A stretch of DNA of 64,000 bases from Tetracentron sinense (GCA_015143295.1 CM026570.1:29257648-29321647); one strand, 5' to 3'. Shown: positions 32,801 to 43,561, counted from the first letter of the stretch. Notes: generated by a model not told the origin, from the letters alone. A program made the numbers and translations.

Positions 32801-33131
32801 GCCTTTTGAGATTATCACACGAGTTGGTGAGGTTGCTTACAGGGTAGCTCTCCCACCTCGCATGGCTGCAGTTCACAACGTCTTTCATGTGTCTATGCTT
32901 CGGAAGTACATTGCGGATCCTTCGCATGTCATAGACTTGGAACCGTTGGAGATTCGAGAGGACCTCACCTTGATTGAAAAGCCGGTTCAGATTTTGGATC
33001 GAAGAGATCAAGTGCTTCGCAACAAGACAATCCCTTTGGTTCTTGTGCAATGGCAACACCATGCTCGGGAAGAAGCTACATGGGAGCGTGAAGCCGAAGT
33101 CAAAGCAAAGTACCCAGAATTAATTGAATGA
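29801..33131 (+). pseudogene. E1 pol: protease, RT, RNase H, integrase, chromodomain-like tail
   Basis: Protease [10 protein letters not shown] (near 29842); RT with [29 protein letters not shown] and catalytic FIDDILVYS (near 30797); RNase H EVYSDASH and DLELATVVF; integrase H2C2 finger, Asp (MDFIVGLP, near 32096), Asp (VSDRDPRF), Glu (VIEDML) and GPFEII; C-terminus [20 protein letters not shown] and [21 protein letters not shown] at 33129-33131. Breaks: TAA at 31423-31425 (Tyr codon in FYVYTDHKS), 1-base loss near 31875 (DEAHRSK), TAA at 32007-32009 (Gln codon). All catalytic residues are otherwise present. Confidence 0.95.
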
Positions 33132-33217
33132 GTTTTTGTATAAGTTTGTATATGACTTGTAATTTTCTTTTTGGTTTGTAATGCAAGTAGCGTCTAAATT
33201 TTGAGGACGAAATTTTT

Positions 33218-33231
33218 GTAAGGGGGGAGGA
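33218..33231 (+). other. Polypurine tract of E1
   Basis: GTAAGGGGGGAGGA directly before TGTAGAGCCCC. Confidence 0.88.
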
Positions 33232-33709
33232 TGTAGAGCCCCGGACCTTTTCACATTTAATGCATGACACTTTCGTTGCCATTTTTCCTTTAAAGAGGTA
33301 TAATTAATAAAAATAAGGAAGAAATTGGAAATTCTGAAATTTCAGAAATGTTCCTTTTCGAAGTACGAACCCAACGCAAGTTGAATCGTCAAAATCGGAC
33401 GAACGAGTCAAAAGATATTGCCAAAACAGTCTGGACCTATAGGCAATCGATCGCTCGGTTATGAACTAAGGACGTAGCTCGGAAGGCACTAAGGATGTAG
33501 CTCGGAAGGCACTAAGGACGTAGCTCTGACAACGTACTCTGATAACGTAGCTTTAGCTCTGATAATGTATACGTTGTGCATCCGTTGTGCAACAGACAAC
33601 GGGTACGTTGTACAGCAAACAACGTGTACGTTGTACAGCTCACGACAGGCACGTTGTACATAAGACAACGGACAACGAGCTCAGCACTATGCACAACACA
33701 CCGTGATAA

Positions 33710-34192
33710 CGGGTTCGGCACCCTTCACAGCACAACGGGTTCGGCACCCTTCACAGCACAACGTGTTCAGCACTATTCACAGCACAACGTGTTCGGCACT
33801 TTCACAGCACAACGTGTTCGGCACTTTCACAGCACAACGTGTTTGGCACTATTCACAGCACAACGTGTTCAGCACTATTCACAGCACAACGTGTTCGGCA
33901 CTATTCACATCACAACGTGTTCGGCACTATTCAGAGCACAACGTGTTCGGCACTATTCACAGCACAACGTGTTCGGCACTATTCACAGCACAACGTGTTC
34001 GGCACTATTCACAGCACAACGTGTTCGGCACTATTCACAGCACAACGTGTTCGGCACTATTAACAGCACAACGTGTTCGGCACTATTCACAGCACAACGT
34101 GTTCGGCACTATTCACAGCACAACGTGTTCGGCACTATTCACAGCACAACGTGTTTGGCACTATTCACAGCTCAACGTGTTCGGCACTCGTG
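33710..34192 (+). repeat. 26-bp tandem array, about 18 units
   Basis: Same unit as at 25748, with about 18 full copies. Two adjacent units share a 2-base loss (GCACTTTCAC), showing that units duplicated after mutating. Copies differ by isolated changes (CATCAC, TCAGAG, TTAACAG). Confidence 0.95.
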
Positions 34193-35157
34193 TTTTTGCA
34201 GAAATTTCAGTAAGGGTATTATGGTCTTTTGGTCAGTTCACTCTGACCTTAAGAGTTTAACCCGAGCCTTTAGGGCTCATTCTCAACACTTAGAGGATTT
34301 GGGGGATTAGAAGAGAGGAGAAGAGACTCTAACCTAGGGTTTTGTTTTTGAGGAGAAATCAAAGGAGGTTTAAGAACCCTAGATCATCCTCAACTTGGAT
34401 TGCTTCAAGTTCAAGGCTCAAGCTCGGGTGGGGTGCATTCTCCAAGCTAGGGCAGCACTCACTCACGTTTTTGAAAGGGGTTTCTTCCCCAACACAAGTC
34501 TCCTTCAAGCAAAGGGTTCCTCTTTTCAACTGGAAGCTCCAATCAAGGTTTACAACCAAGATCAAGCCTTGATTTAAGGTTAGTACACCCTACTAACTTA
34601 CCCTAGCAAAGATCTAGGTTTTCTATATAAAAATGTGATTCTTTATATTATGTTTTCCTCCTTATGAAATGTGTTATCCCCCATTAAATATAAACAAGAT
34701 AATGGAAAATGTGTGGATGGAATGTTGGATGTGGCGATTGGATGCCGAGATGTATGTTGTGTGATGTGTGTGATGGAAATGGTGGATGAGTATTTTACCA
34801 ATAATGAACTTACCTTGATGTTTGGATGGAAAATATGCGCTAAAAAGAACACGATGAATTATTAAGAAACATTGCATGTGTTGTGTTTGACAAAATGCCT
34901 AAACGATGAATAAATGATCTAAATGAAGAATATGGAAATGGGTTTTATGCATGCGTTCTTATAAATGATAAATTGATCAAATGTTATGCAAACTACTTAA
35001 GTTACCTATGTTCATATCATGAATTGAATTGTAATGTCATATCTTGGTTATCCTCATTATCATGATTGTCACTATGGACACGTACACAAGCACGCATGAT
35101 AGCATGAACCGAGATTTCAAGAGCATGTGCATATAATAAACAACAAGAAAATATTGC

Positions 35158-35490
35158 ATGTCAAGGAGGTTGGTAGCCCAGGGAGAATTCGGGTACTAGC
35201 CTCTGGCTCACAAGATAACCCCTAAAACACCTATTGTCAAGGAGGTTGGTAGCCCAGGGAAAATTCGGGTACTAGCCTCTGGCTCACAAGAAAACCAAAC
35301 ATTTCATATCAAGGAGGTTGGTAGCCCAGCGACATTCGGGTACTAACCTCTGGCTCACAAGTGCATTGCATATCAAGGAGGTTGGCAGCCCAGGGAGATT
35401 CGGGTGCTAACCTCTGGCTCACAAGTGCATTGCATATCAAGGAGGTTGGCAGCCCAGGGAGATTCGGGTGCTAGCCTCTGGCTCACAAGT
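35158..35490 (+). repeat. CAAGGAGGTTGG tandem repeats, 5 units
   Basis: Units start near 35161, 35237, 35308, 35371 and 35434, the last two near-identical. Confidence 0.92.
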
Positions 35491-35761
35491 TACAAGATGG
35501 AAGTTTACAAGATGATGATCATGCATTCATGCACGCACGCATACATGATTTCTACGAGGCATACCGAGACATGACATGGGTTTTCAAGCATGAGTTTTAT
35601 CGGCGTTTTCGCATTCATGTACGCACGTCATGATGATTGTATTGTATCATGCCTTATACTGTTTCTTTTGTGATGCTTCTATTACTGTTGTGTGTTTTAT
35701 TATTGTTATGGTTTGCTAGTAGCTTGTACTCGCTGAGTATTCCATGCTCAGCCGTACTTTC

Positions 35762-35941
35762 ATGTCGGCAGGTACTGAGGAAGCCCTCGACCCGGAGCCT
35801 TGGGTCGAGGAAGAGTATATAGAGGAGAGAGAGCCGGCTATTCCATTACAGTCTCAGGCGGACCGAGACCTCGATGTGGCCATACCTCGACTACTGTTGA
35901 GGGGAGAGTATGAGAGGGTCTTGTGCATTTTGATGTTTTGA
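35762..35941 (+). pseudogene. LTR micro-ORF, frameshifted copy in E1 3' LTR
   Basis: Begins MSAGTEEALDPEPWVEEEY like the 5' LTR copy, but GTGTGG has become GTGG near 35878, so the end changes from WPYLDYC to an unrelated sequence ending ILMF at 35941. The 5' LTR copy keeps the original end. The upstream ATG inside the stem-loop (35744) is in frame. Confidence 0.5.
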
Positions 35942-36183
35942 TAGGTGGGCCTGTCCACCTTAGACTAAGACATGTCTTGTATTTATGTTAACTTGGAATA
36001 CTATTTTGGATCATTAGAAGAAATGAAAATTTGTTTACGCTTCCGCATATATGTTAGCTTCCGCACTCTGATTATCGTTGTTAGTACTGTATTTTATCTT
36101 GTGCATTACAGGATGGTTTGATAGGTACGTAGTGTGACACCTAAAATATCCCTAAATTCTTTAGGGTATTTCAGGGCGTTACA

Positions 36184-36582
36184 GTCTCTCATTGCATGCA
36201 ATCAATCAGTGTACATTTAAGCACCCATATGCTGATGTGTAGTCTCCAATACAATAGTTCGAGATAGAACTACATCTTAACTATTGAGAACATCTTAGAA
36301 TAGTGGCAACCATATAAGTGAAGTGCCTAGCTTCACCTATAGCTATGACTATATAAGGTATAAGGAACTGAAAAGTTATATCTGCCTGTGATAATCCTAT
36401 CATATAACTTTTCTACAATATATCCTAAGGACCTTTATCAATATATTATATCGTATAGATCATCTCATGATCATGGTCAATTACGCATGATGAATACACA
36501 ATAGATAAAGAAGAAGTTTATATTAATCTAATTAATAAGAATCTTACAATCTAAATGACTTTTCTGGGCATCATGTCTAACA
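36184..36582 (-). mobile_element. Copia C1 3' LTR, start
   Basis: On the minus strand begins TGTTAGACATGATGCCC at 36582 directly after the purine tract AAGTGGGAGAT. Cut at 36183/36184 by E1; the first five bases GTCTC are the target-site copy. Confidence 0.88.
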
Positions 36583-36603
36583 ATCTCCCACTTGCCCTAA
36601 AAG

Positions 36604-37374
36604 TCATTGTGTCATAGATTTCAATCCCATACTATCTATATGTGTTACAAATACTTTATCTGATAAAGCCTTAGTCATCGAGTTAGCAACATTAAGTTGA
36701 GACCTAATCCTTGTAACATAATATCTTGCCTTTTAATTATCTCACGAATGAGATGATACTTCCGCTCCACATGTTTCATATTCTTGTGGCTCCTAGGTTC
36801 TTTGCTATGAGCTATTGCACCATTACTATCATAAAAGAGAGTAATAGGTTCAAGGGTTGAAAGAACATTTCCTAGCTTATACAAAAACCTTCTGAACCAG
36901 ACTGCTTCTTTTGTTGCTTTAGAAACTGCAGTATATTCTTCTTCTGTGGTGGAGTCAGCAATACTCTTATGTTTTATGTTGCGCCAACTGACAGCAACAC
37001 CACTCAGTTTAAACACATACCCAGATGTTGAAGCTCTATTGTTCGGATCAGATTAGAAATCGGAATTAGTATAACCCAATCCAACTAAATCATCGGATAG
37101 AAAAGTAAGCACATAATCCCTAGTTCTTTTCAGGTACTCCATAATGTGCTTCACTGCAATCCAATGATTAATACCTGGATTGCTTTGGAGCCGACTAACA
37201 ACTCCCACTGCATGACAATTATCCGGTCTAGTACATAACATGGCATACATGAGGCTCCCAACTGTTGAAGCTTAAGGGCACCTCTTCATCTACTCGATCT
37301 CATCAGCTGATGTAGGGGCCATCTTTTTAGACAAAGTGACATCATGTCCAAAAGGAATGAGTGTTGTCTTACAA
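36604..37374 (-). pseudogene. Copia C1 pol C-terminus (RT end and RNase H)
   Basis: Minus strand. MYAMLCTRPDNCHAVGVVSR is the copia RT-RNase H linker; then HWIAVKHIMEYLKRTRDYVL, STSGYVF, EEEYTAVSKATKEAVWFRRF, LFYDSNGAIAHSKEPRSHKN and HVERKYHLIREIIKRQDI, ending NSMTKALSDKVFVTHID and TGA (36604-36606). Stops lie in the EIE.MKRCP.AST segment and after NSDF; a frameshift follows DIMLQ. In this arm AEY of the RNase H motif is EEY and the segment is altered (SWRNIKHKS). Upstream pol is replaced by LTR D at 37375. Confidence 0.9.
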
Positions 37375-37572
37375 TGTCGTAACCCAAAATACCTCCTAGG
37401 AGTTAGTATACTTTGGCATCGTGAACTCACTACCAAACCATCCTATACAACATGTAAATCCTGTACAACATATAACACATATGATAGTGGAAGCAGAACA
37501 AAATTTTTCTTTCTATACATACCGTAATCCAAGTTTATAAACAAACCCAAAATAAAGAGTGAACAATTTCAC

Positions 37573-37725
37573 TCAACAAAATATGTGTACAATACTCTCC
37601 CTCTGCTCCTCCTGAGCCCTCTGCTCCTTAAGACTGCCCCAAGTCTCCTCCTCCTCAACATACTCTTTCTCGACCCACGGCTCCTGAGGGCACTCGCCAC
37701 AGATGTCGAAAGGACCTGTCGACAT
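37573..37725 (-). CDS. LTR micro-ORF in D (50 codons, left arm)
   Basis: Complete frame: MSTGPFDICGECPQEPWVEK, then EYVEEEETWGSLKEQRAQEE and an end ESIVHIFC before TGA. Core PWVEKEYVEE, longer Glu/Gln-rich C-terminal half than in other families, and Cys as the last residue as in tail 1 and E5. The ATG is in ATGTCGACAGGT, as in S1. Confidence 0.5.
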   Translation of the reverse strand: MSTGPFDICGECPQEPWVEKEYVEEEETWGSLKEQRAQEEQRESIVHIFC

Positions 37726-38214
37726 AAATATTTATGGCTGAGCATGGAATACTCAGTGTCTACAAACCACTAGATAGTAATGTCATAAATAAGAATACAA
37801 CATAAATACATCACAATTTAATCCATTTCACATACATTCCTGAAATCAGAGCGCAGAAAACAAAATCATATCATGTGCATATATCTTGGAGAAATACTAT
37901 CAGAAAACATCTTCTTATCATCTTTTATTTTTGCATATATAGGTATTTAAAATATCTTGATTTTTATCTTTTATTATCTTCTCATGTACGGGTATTTAAA
38001 ATACATTGGTATTCATCATTTGCTACCTCGGGAGTCGGACAACTAGTGCCCATACCCACAGAAGCTGGGTGGCCTAATATTATCCTCACATCTGGCTACC
38101 TTCGGAGTAGACGACCAGTATCTATTTCCCTTCCGGGCGGCCTCCTATCATTGGAGTCCGATGCCAGTATCCATTTTCCTTCCAAGCGGCCTGCTATTGT
38201 CCCTCCCCGTCGAC

Positions 38215-38400
38215 TTTTAACATATACTTCTTATACTTCCTATAGCCTCTTTTGCCTCTTATACTTTCCATGTACATCTTTTGCTTCTTATACGTTCTAT
38301 ATACTTCTTTTGCTTCTTATACTTTCCATATACATTTTTTGCTTCTTGTACTTTCCTCTTCTTATTCTTGTATTTCATCTTATATACTTATACTTCTTCT
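38215..38400 (-). repeat. TTTGCTTCTTATACTTTCC repeats in D
   Basis: About six imperfect 28-33 bp units. On the LTR's own (minus) strand they are A/G-rich (AAAGTATAAGAAGCAAAAG). Just beside them, at 38020-38200, lie three units of about 60 bp with GGCCTGCTATC and GTATCCATTTTCCTTCC. The right-arm copy is at 58020-58220. Confidence 0.85.
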
Positions 38401-39163
38401 TTTGGATACTCATAATTTAATAAAACTCGATCATGCATATGCATGTATCCGTGTAGCATTTGTGAATAACATGTTAGACATAAAGGAAACACTTTACGTA
38501 TAATCATGTAAGCAATACTCAACATAATCCATCCATTGCAATAGTCCATATACAATTAAATCACACCATTCCAATTACATCAAAAATAAGGTTTTTCTCC
38601 TTTGTTTTTTCCCAAAACTTATGTCTTTTAGCATGCTTTTCATCTTTGGATACTAACCTATAGAACATCTCAATATTTACCATCTTTTATTTGTTGGTTA
38701 TAAGCATAGCATCATCACAAATTAACTCACATCGCCATTCATAATATTTTATCTTGATATAGAAAAGGTTTAATGAAATCAATAGCTAGAAGAGTGTATT
38801 TCCACACATACGAGGCTGTATATATCTATTCTTATCAAAAACTCATGTTTATCATTAATGGTTTATGAAATTAGAAACTAGTAGAGTGTATCTACCTTTG
38901 TAATATCAAACCCCTCTTTGTTGAGAGCTTTAGAAGAATTGAGAAGGCTTGATGTAGAGGCCCGGACTTTTTCATGTTTAATGCATGGCACTTTCGTAAC
39001 CAATTTGCCTTTAATGTAGTACAATTAATAAATAAGGAAGAAATTAAAAATTCCAAAACATCAGAAATGTTCCTTTTTGAAGTATGAACCCAACGCAAGT
39101 TGAATCGACAAAATCCGACGAACGAGTCAAAAGATATGGCCAAAACAGTTTGGACCTGCAGAC

Positions 39164-39350
39164 CACCGATCGCTCGGACCATGGAGCGATCGATCGGTCC
39201 AAAACCGATCGATCGGTAGCTATCGACTGGTGCACTTTTTTGTATGGGAAAATTTTTCAGACAGCATGTTTTCGACCGATCGCCCGGTCAAGAACACCGA
39301 TCGCTCGGTAGGCAACCGATCGATCGGTCATAACCACCGATCGCTCGGTC
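39164..39350 (+). repeat. Palindrome cluster in E3 5' LTR (left arm)
   Basis: Eight dyads including ACCGATCGATCGGT at two places and CACCGATCGCTCGGT at three, in the same two-group layout as S1 (4121-4307). Confidence 0.88.
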
Positions 39351-40239
39351 CCCCGTGTTTTGTAGAAATTTCAGTAAGGGTGTTTTCGTCTTTTGGGAGT
39401 TTCACTCTTGCCTCTTCAGGCTTGCCCGAGCCTTTAGGGCTTTATTCACACACTTAGAGTGTTTTGAGAGATAGAAAGAGAGGAGAAAGGGTTCTAAACC
39501 TAGGGTTTTCTTTTGAGGAGGAATCAAAGGGTTGAAGACCCATAATCATCCTCAAGCTCGTTTTCAATCAAGATCAAGGCTCAAGCTCGTGAGGAGTACC
39601 TTCTCCAAGCTAGGACAGCATCTCACGCACATTTGCAAGGGGTTTCTTCCCTCATTTGTCAAGGTCGGTACCTTGTGCTACCCTCTTAGTTGTTGTTTCC
39701 TCTTTTTCTTTCTATTCTTCGTTTTTCCTCATCAATAAATGTGCTATGAGTTGGGATGTGTGAATGGTGTGAATGGAGATGGATGTTGGCGATTGGATGC
39801 CGTGTGGATTGATGTGATGAATGAATGGGGAGGGCATTGTATCCATAATGAACATACATGTGTGATGTGAGTATAACCCACCTAGAAAAGCATGATGTAG
39901 GTTTAATAAATAATGGGCACACCCTATGCTTGATGAAATGCCAAGGTGAATAAAACGAAGGATAAATTAAGAAAATACATGCCTAATTACTTATGGACTT
40001 GTTAGGGCCTATGATAGTGTGCTTTCTTGTTTTCCGAAAATTGCATGAATATTAACTTGCCCAAATTATCGATGCTATATGTATTGTGAATTACCCAAAT
40101 GTCATATTTAATTCCAAATGCAAGTATATACACGATCTCATGTTCACCGGCATTTTCAAGAATGGGATTTAGAGGTGGGGCATATCCTACGATATGTTTT
40201 ACCTCGCTTTTGGCAAGGACAAGTAAATCATGCATTATC

Positions 40240-40470
40240 ATAAGAAGGGTCTCCCTTCCCTCGCAAGTGAATTTAGGAAAAAGGGTGTCCCTTCCCTCAC
40301 AAGTAGTTTACTTTCCAAGCAAGCATGACATGACATGGACATTTAGGAAGAAGGGTCTCCCTTCCCTCACAAGTAGTTTACTTTCCGAGCAAGCATTGTG
40401 GCATGGCATGACAAGCATGAGCATTCTAGGAAGAAGGGTCTCCCTTCCCTCACAAGTAGTTTATTTTCCG
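40240..40470 (+). repeat. GGGTCTCCC tandem repeats (E3 left arm)
   Basis: Four units of about 45-75 bp with GAAGGGTCTCCCTTCCCTC followed by ACAAGTAGTTTACTTTCC and AAGCAAGCAT. Confidence 0.88.
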
Positions 40471-40763
40471 AGCAAGCAAGCATGATACAAGCATGACACG
40501 CATGATGCGATAGACAAGTTTCAATCACGAAAAGGGTAATTTCAGTCAAGTTAAGTGCATGTTGTTTTCAAGGGTTTTATCGATTTTATGAAGTGCAAGC
40601 ATGATTATAAATTGTTTTATTTCCTTGTTATGATATTAATTGTTCTTGCTTTATATAAGTGAACTGCTTCCTGCTTCCTGCTTCCTATACTGCTATGGTG
40701 ATGCTATGACTGTTGGTTAGTATTTGGTACCCGCTGAGTATTCCATGCTCAGCCGTACTTCTT

Positions 40764-40871
40764 ATGTCGGCAGGTGATAGCGGAGCGGCTGCTCCTTTTG
40801 ATGTCTGTACTCCGAGTCCTTGGGTGGAGGAGGAGTACGTTGAGGAACCTCAGGGTGAGGGTTACTATTAG
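40764..40871 (+). CDS. LTR micro-ORF, E3 left arm (35 codons)
   Basis: Complete frame: MSAGDSGAAAPFDVCTPSPW then VEEEYVEEPQGEGYY and TAG. It is four codons shorter than the right-arm copy of the same LTR (55552-55671), losing one LEKPPV-like stretch in frame. Length change by whole codons agrees with coding constraint. Confidence 0.5.
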   Translation: MSAGDSGAAAPFDVCTPSPWVEEEYVEEPQGEGYY

Positions 40872-41177
40872 GTAGTGGTTGTAGATTCTGAGTGATAGAG
40901 CTGTGGGTGAGTTGAGAGATGTATATCCATGCATTTTGGCGGGCCTGTCCGCACTTTCTTTTGGACTTCTTTTGTGTAACTTGGATCACTTATGTATATA
41001 CATAGAGGTTTGGTTAAGTCTTCCGCTGTGCTATGTTTAAGTATGTTTTCGCTGTTTATATCCTCTTTGTATATGCTCTGTGGGTTTTGCAGGTTTGTTT
41101 GTCAAGTAAGTCATGCAAGTCAGGATTAGTCGTCCAAGATTCACTCTAACTCCTAGGGTGGGTCTCGGGTCGCGACA

Positions 41178-41532
41178 GAAGTGGTATCAGAGCTTAGGCT
41201 TTAGGTTTCTAGGGTCACTTAGAATCTAGTACCCAGCTTGACAGGGGCATATGCCCGGAAACAAGTTAGGAAGGAAGTAAGTCGGAAGCGAGTCATGATC
41301 CAAGTGTAAGACTAAACTTTTGTCTTAGTCAAAATGGTTGCTTCAACCAACTACGAGTCTTAGGAATACTAGAACACCAAGGTATAATATTATAAATACA
41401 CCGATGGTTGTGATGTGATGTATATTAGTATTATACAATTTATGCAATTGAATTATGATGAATTGAACCAATACGATAAATTGTGGTTTCAAGTTAGACT
41501 CATGTGGTGCTATTGTTCTCAGGACTTTAGTC
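41178..41532 (+). other. E3 leader with primer-binding site (left arm)
   Basis: PBS TGGTATCAGAGCTTA at 41182-41196. Noncoding; ends TTCTCAG GACTTTAGTC before the gag ATG. Confidence 0.85.
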
Positions 41533-42790
41533 ATGAGAGGGGGCACACGGGGTCGTGGACCACATACCAGAGCTTCATCTTCTTCTCGAGATGAGGTTGA
41601 GCAGCCGGACCTCTCACAGGTCTTAGGCTCTATTGCTGAGACTCTCGCCATCCTGGCGGCTCGGCAAACTATACCATCATCAGCGGCACCTACTCCACCG
41701 CCTACGGCTCCAGTACATCGTACAGTTGGGGTTGAGGCATTCAGGAGATTGAGGCCTCCATCATTCCATGGGAGTGTGGACCCTCTCGTTGTGGAGGCTT
41801 GGATCCTCCAAGTGGAGAAGATATTTACGGTTCTCTCTCCGACAGAGGAAGAGAAAGTAGCATGGGCTGTTTTCATGCTTGAGGGTGAGGCACACCATTG
41901 GTGGTTGTCCGCCTTGAAGACTCGAGATTTGACCATGGAGGGTCAACCTTGGACTTGGAAGGAGTTCAAGGATACTTTTTATAAGAAGTACTTTCCTGTT
42001 GGAGCATGGGAAAAGAAAGAGAGAGAATTCATCAACCTTGAGCAAGGTTCGATGTCAGTAGCTCCATTCTCGGAGCTATCACGCTTCGGTGACTCACATG
42101 GTTGCCACCGAGGCAATGAAGGCGAGAAGGTTTGAGCAAGGGCTTAAGGATGTTATCATGGAGAAGGTTTCGGTTTTTAGACATGCTACCTACCCTGAGG
42201 TAGTAGACAAGGCCTTATTGGTCGAGGCCAATTCCGAGGCCGTGTCCAAGAAGAGGGAGTTGGCGAGAGGCCAAGCCAGTATTTCAGTACCTCCAGAGAG
42301 GCGGACTCATACCGGCCCTTATCAGTACACGTGGCCAGCACACCTATGAGGCCTTCTTATGCGCCTCCAGTTCCACGGCCGTACATGCCTCACGCACCCC
42401 GGCCTCAGGCTCTTCCAGTGCCACGGGCAGTTGTACCTCAGACGGTGACGTACACACCACCTCCGGTCCCTCCAGCCTACACATATGAGGTATGCACTTC
42501 ATGCTTGAGGCCGAAGGCATATGGTAGGAGAGTGCAGAAGAGACTAGGTGGGAGTTACCATTAGGGTTCGCCCGGGCCATATGATCAGGGATTGTTAGGA
42601 TTGTCTTACTCGCATTTACCAGGATAGGCTCAGTGGAATAAGCCCCAGCACGTCCCAAGCACAAGGGACATACCAGGGTAATTCAGACGACCGGTCACCT
42701 CCACCGCGCAACGGCACAGAAATCCACGGGGCAGGTTGCCTTGACCGAGGGTGATGCCACTTGCAATCTGATGAAGTAGTGCAATGGTAG
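41533..42790 (+). pseudogene. E3 gag, left-arm copy, increasingly corrupted toward the gap
   Basis: ATG at 41533 (MRGGTRGRGPHTRASSS). Capsid core as in E2, with AYEAKF deleted (SVAPFSELSRF), a deletion shared with the right arm. An extra base near 42084 shifts the frame. From about 42510 the sequence departs from the right-arm copy by many small insertions and deletions (the knuckle region reads CTSCLRPKAYGRRVQ), yet the ATGAAGTAGTGCAA of the gag end is still recognisable near 42770. This degradation looks like unpolished contig-end sequence rather than evolution. Confidence 0.8.
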
Positions 42791-43015
42791 GGTTTAGAGT
42801 ATCTTTGAACAATTTCATTTCTTTTTTAGACCTCCTTTCTGCTTCCGCTTTTACCATGTTATATGGTCCTATGTTCACCGTGACCAGATACGCAATGATC
42901 GCGCCCTCCTTCTTTTTCCCGTCCCACTAATCCTTCCTTCACCCCTCCCCCCTTTTTTCTTCTCCCCCCCCCATCTTTTTGGCTCGTCCTATTTACTTAC
43001 GTATCGACCCTCTAC
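42791..43015. other. Low-quality sequence at the left gap edge
   Basis: Begins like the gag-pol intron (GGTAGGGTTTAGAGTATC) and then becomes unplaceable, with homopolymer runs of C and T (42940-42980). I see no gene. Confidence 0.6.
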
Positions 43016-43115
43016 NNNNNNNNNNNNNNNNNNNNNNNNNNNNNNNNNNNNNNNNNNNNNNNNNNNNNNNNNNNNNNNNNNNNNNNNNNNNNNNNNNNNN
43101 NNNNNNNNNNNNNNN
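43016..43115. other. Assembly gap of 100 N
   Basis: Exactly 100 N, a conventional placeholder for a gap of unknown size. Confidence 0.99.
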
Positions 43116-43275
43116 ATTTTAGACGACGACCCAGGTTTAGTCTTAAACTTGGAACCAGACTCGTTCCCAACTCACTTCCTTCCTAACTTGTTTCCTAACA
43201 TATGCTTTTGTCAAGCCATGGTATAAGATTCTAAGTGACCCTAGAGACCTAAAGCCTAAGCTTTGATACCACTTC
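43116..43275 (-). other. E4 leader with primer-binding site
   Basis: PBS at 43261-43272 (minus strand GTGGTATCAAAG). The rest resembles the E2 leader; its first 25 bases after the gap are garbled (GACGACGACCCAGG where E2 has GACTAAGACTAAAG). The gag and pol of E4 would lie beyond the gap and are absent. Confidence 0.75.
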
Positions 43276-43561
43276 TGTCGCGACCCAAAACCCACCCTAG
43301 GAGTTAGAGTGAACTTTGGACGACTAATCATGACTTGCTTGACAAACCAACCTGCAAAAACCCACAGAGCATATACAATAGAGGACAACGGAAACATAAC
43401 TATAAAACACAGCGGAAGTCTAACAACCACTAAGTATATACACATGGTCCAAGTTTAATACAAAGAAATCAAAACAAGAAAGTGCGGACATGCCCGCCAA
43501 AATACATGGATATAATCACTCATGCTCACCCACAGCTAATCCACTCAGAATCTAACACCAC

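Larger units (their letters stand above)
25273..36183 (+). mobile_element. Structurally complete gypsy element E1 (Tekay/Del-like)
   Basis: 10,911 bp: 5' LTR 25273-28100, PBS 28105-28117, gag 28429-29664, intron 29665-29800, pol 29801-33131, PPT about 33218-33231, 3' LTR 33232-36183. Target duplication GTCTC at 25268-25272 and 36184-36188. LTR termini TGTAGAGCCCC and GCGTTACA. It sits inside the LTR of copia C1. Coding regions carry several stops and frameshifts, so it could move only with proteins from another copy. Confidence 0.95.
33232..36183 (+). mobile_element. E1 3' LTR (26-bp head, tail 1)
   Basis: 2952 bp, 124 bp longer than the 5' LTR because of about eight extra 26-bp units, partly offset by one fewer CAAGGAGG unit. 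The end reads CAGGGCGTTACA. The micro-ORF has a 2-bp deletion relative to the 5' LTR. Confidence 0.95.
37375..38952 (-). mobile_element. Gypsy LTR D, second part (left arm)
   Basis: Minus-strand LTR tail ending GGTTACGACA at 37375, with a possible donor CAAAG|GTAGATAC (38891-38900), pyrimidine-rich repeats and an intact acidic micro-ORF. Its first part is missing because E3 inserted at 38952/38953. It is a fourth tail type, nearest to that of E5 in its donor region. Confidence 0.85.
38953..41177 (+). mobile_element. E3 5' LTR, left-arm copy (palindrome head, tail 2)
   Basis: 2225 bp, TGTAGAGGCCCGG to GGTCGCGACA. Flank CTTGA at 38948-38952 is the presumed target site; the other end of E3 is not preserved. 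Inserted in LTR D. Confidence 0.92.
32450..42800 (+). repeat. Left arm of a >10-kb inverted duplication
   Basis: Contains, in order, E1 pol end, E1 3' LTR, C1 LTR start, C1 pol, D, E3 5' LTR and E3 gag. Every junction (36183/36184, 37374/37375, 38952/38953) has its mirror in the right arm. Coordinates of mirrored points sum to 96,449 at the outer end and 96,426 at 41177/55249, so the net length change is only about 23 bp over 8.7 kb. Confidence 0.93.

Noticed and set aside
33576..34310. Long open frames across the 26-bp arrays (also at 13736-14316, 25615-26143, 44983-45541, 62123-62878)
   Set aside because: A stop-free 26-bp unit leaves three frames of one strand open, and the frames have a 26-residue period. 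They are by-products of the array, not genes.
34342..34577. Small frames with KAQAR and QARAA motifs after the LTR promoter (also 13469-13704, 26175-26410, 49287-49538)
   Set aside because: Similar residues recur in the same frame in tail-1 and tail-2 LTRs, so a coding first exon was considered. But the frames contain stops in several copies and do not join the micro-ORF in a constant phase, so I did not call them.
38252..38503. Leu/Phe-rich frame that looks like a membrane protein
   Set aside because: Produced by pyrimidine-rich repeats on the strand opposite to the LTR; no conservation outside the duplicated arm.
42880..43015. Unplaceable sequence beside the gap as a novel insertion
   Set aside because: It follows progressive degradation of E3 gag toward the gap and has homopolymer runs; low-quality contig end is the simpler reading.
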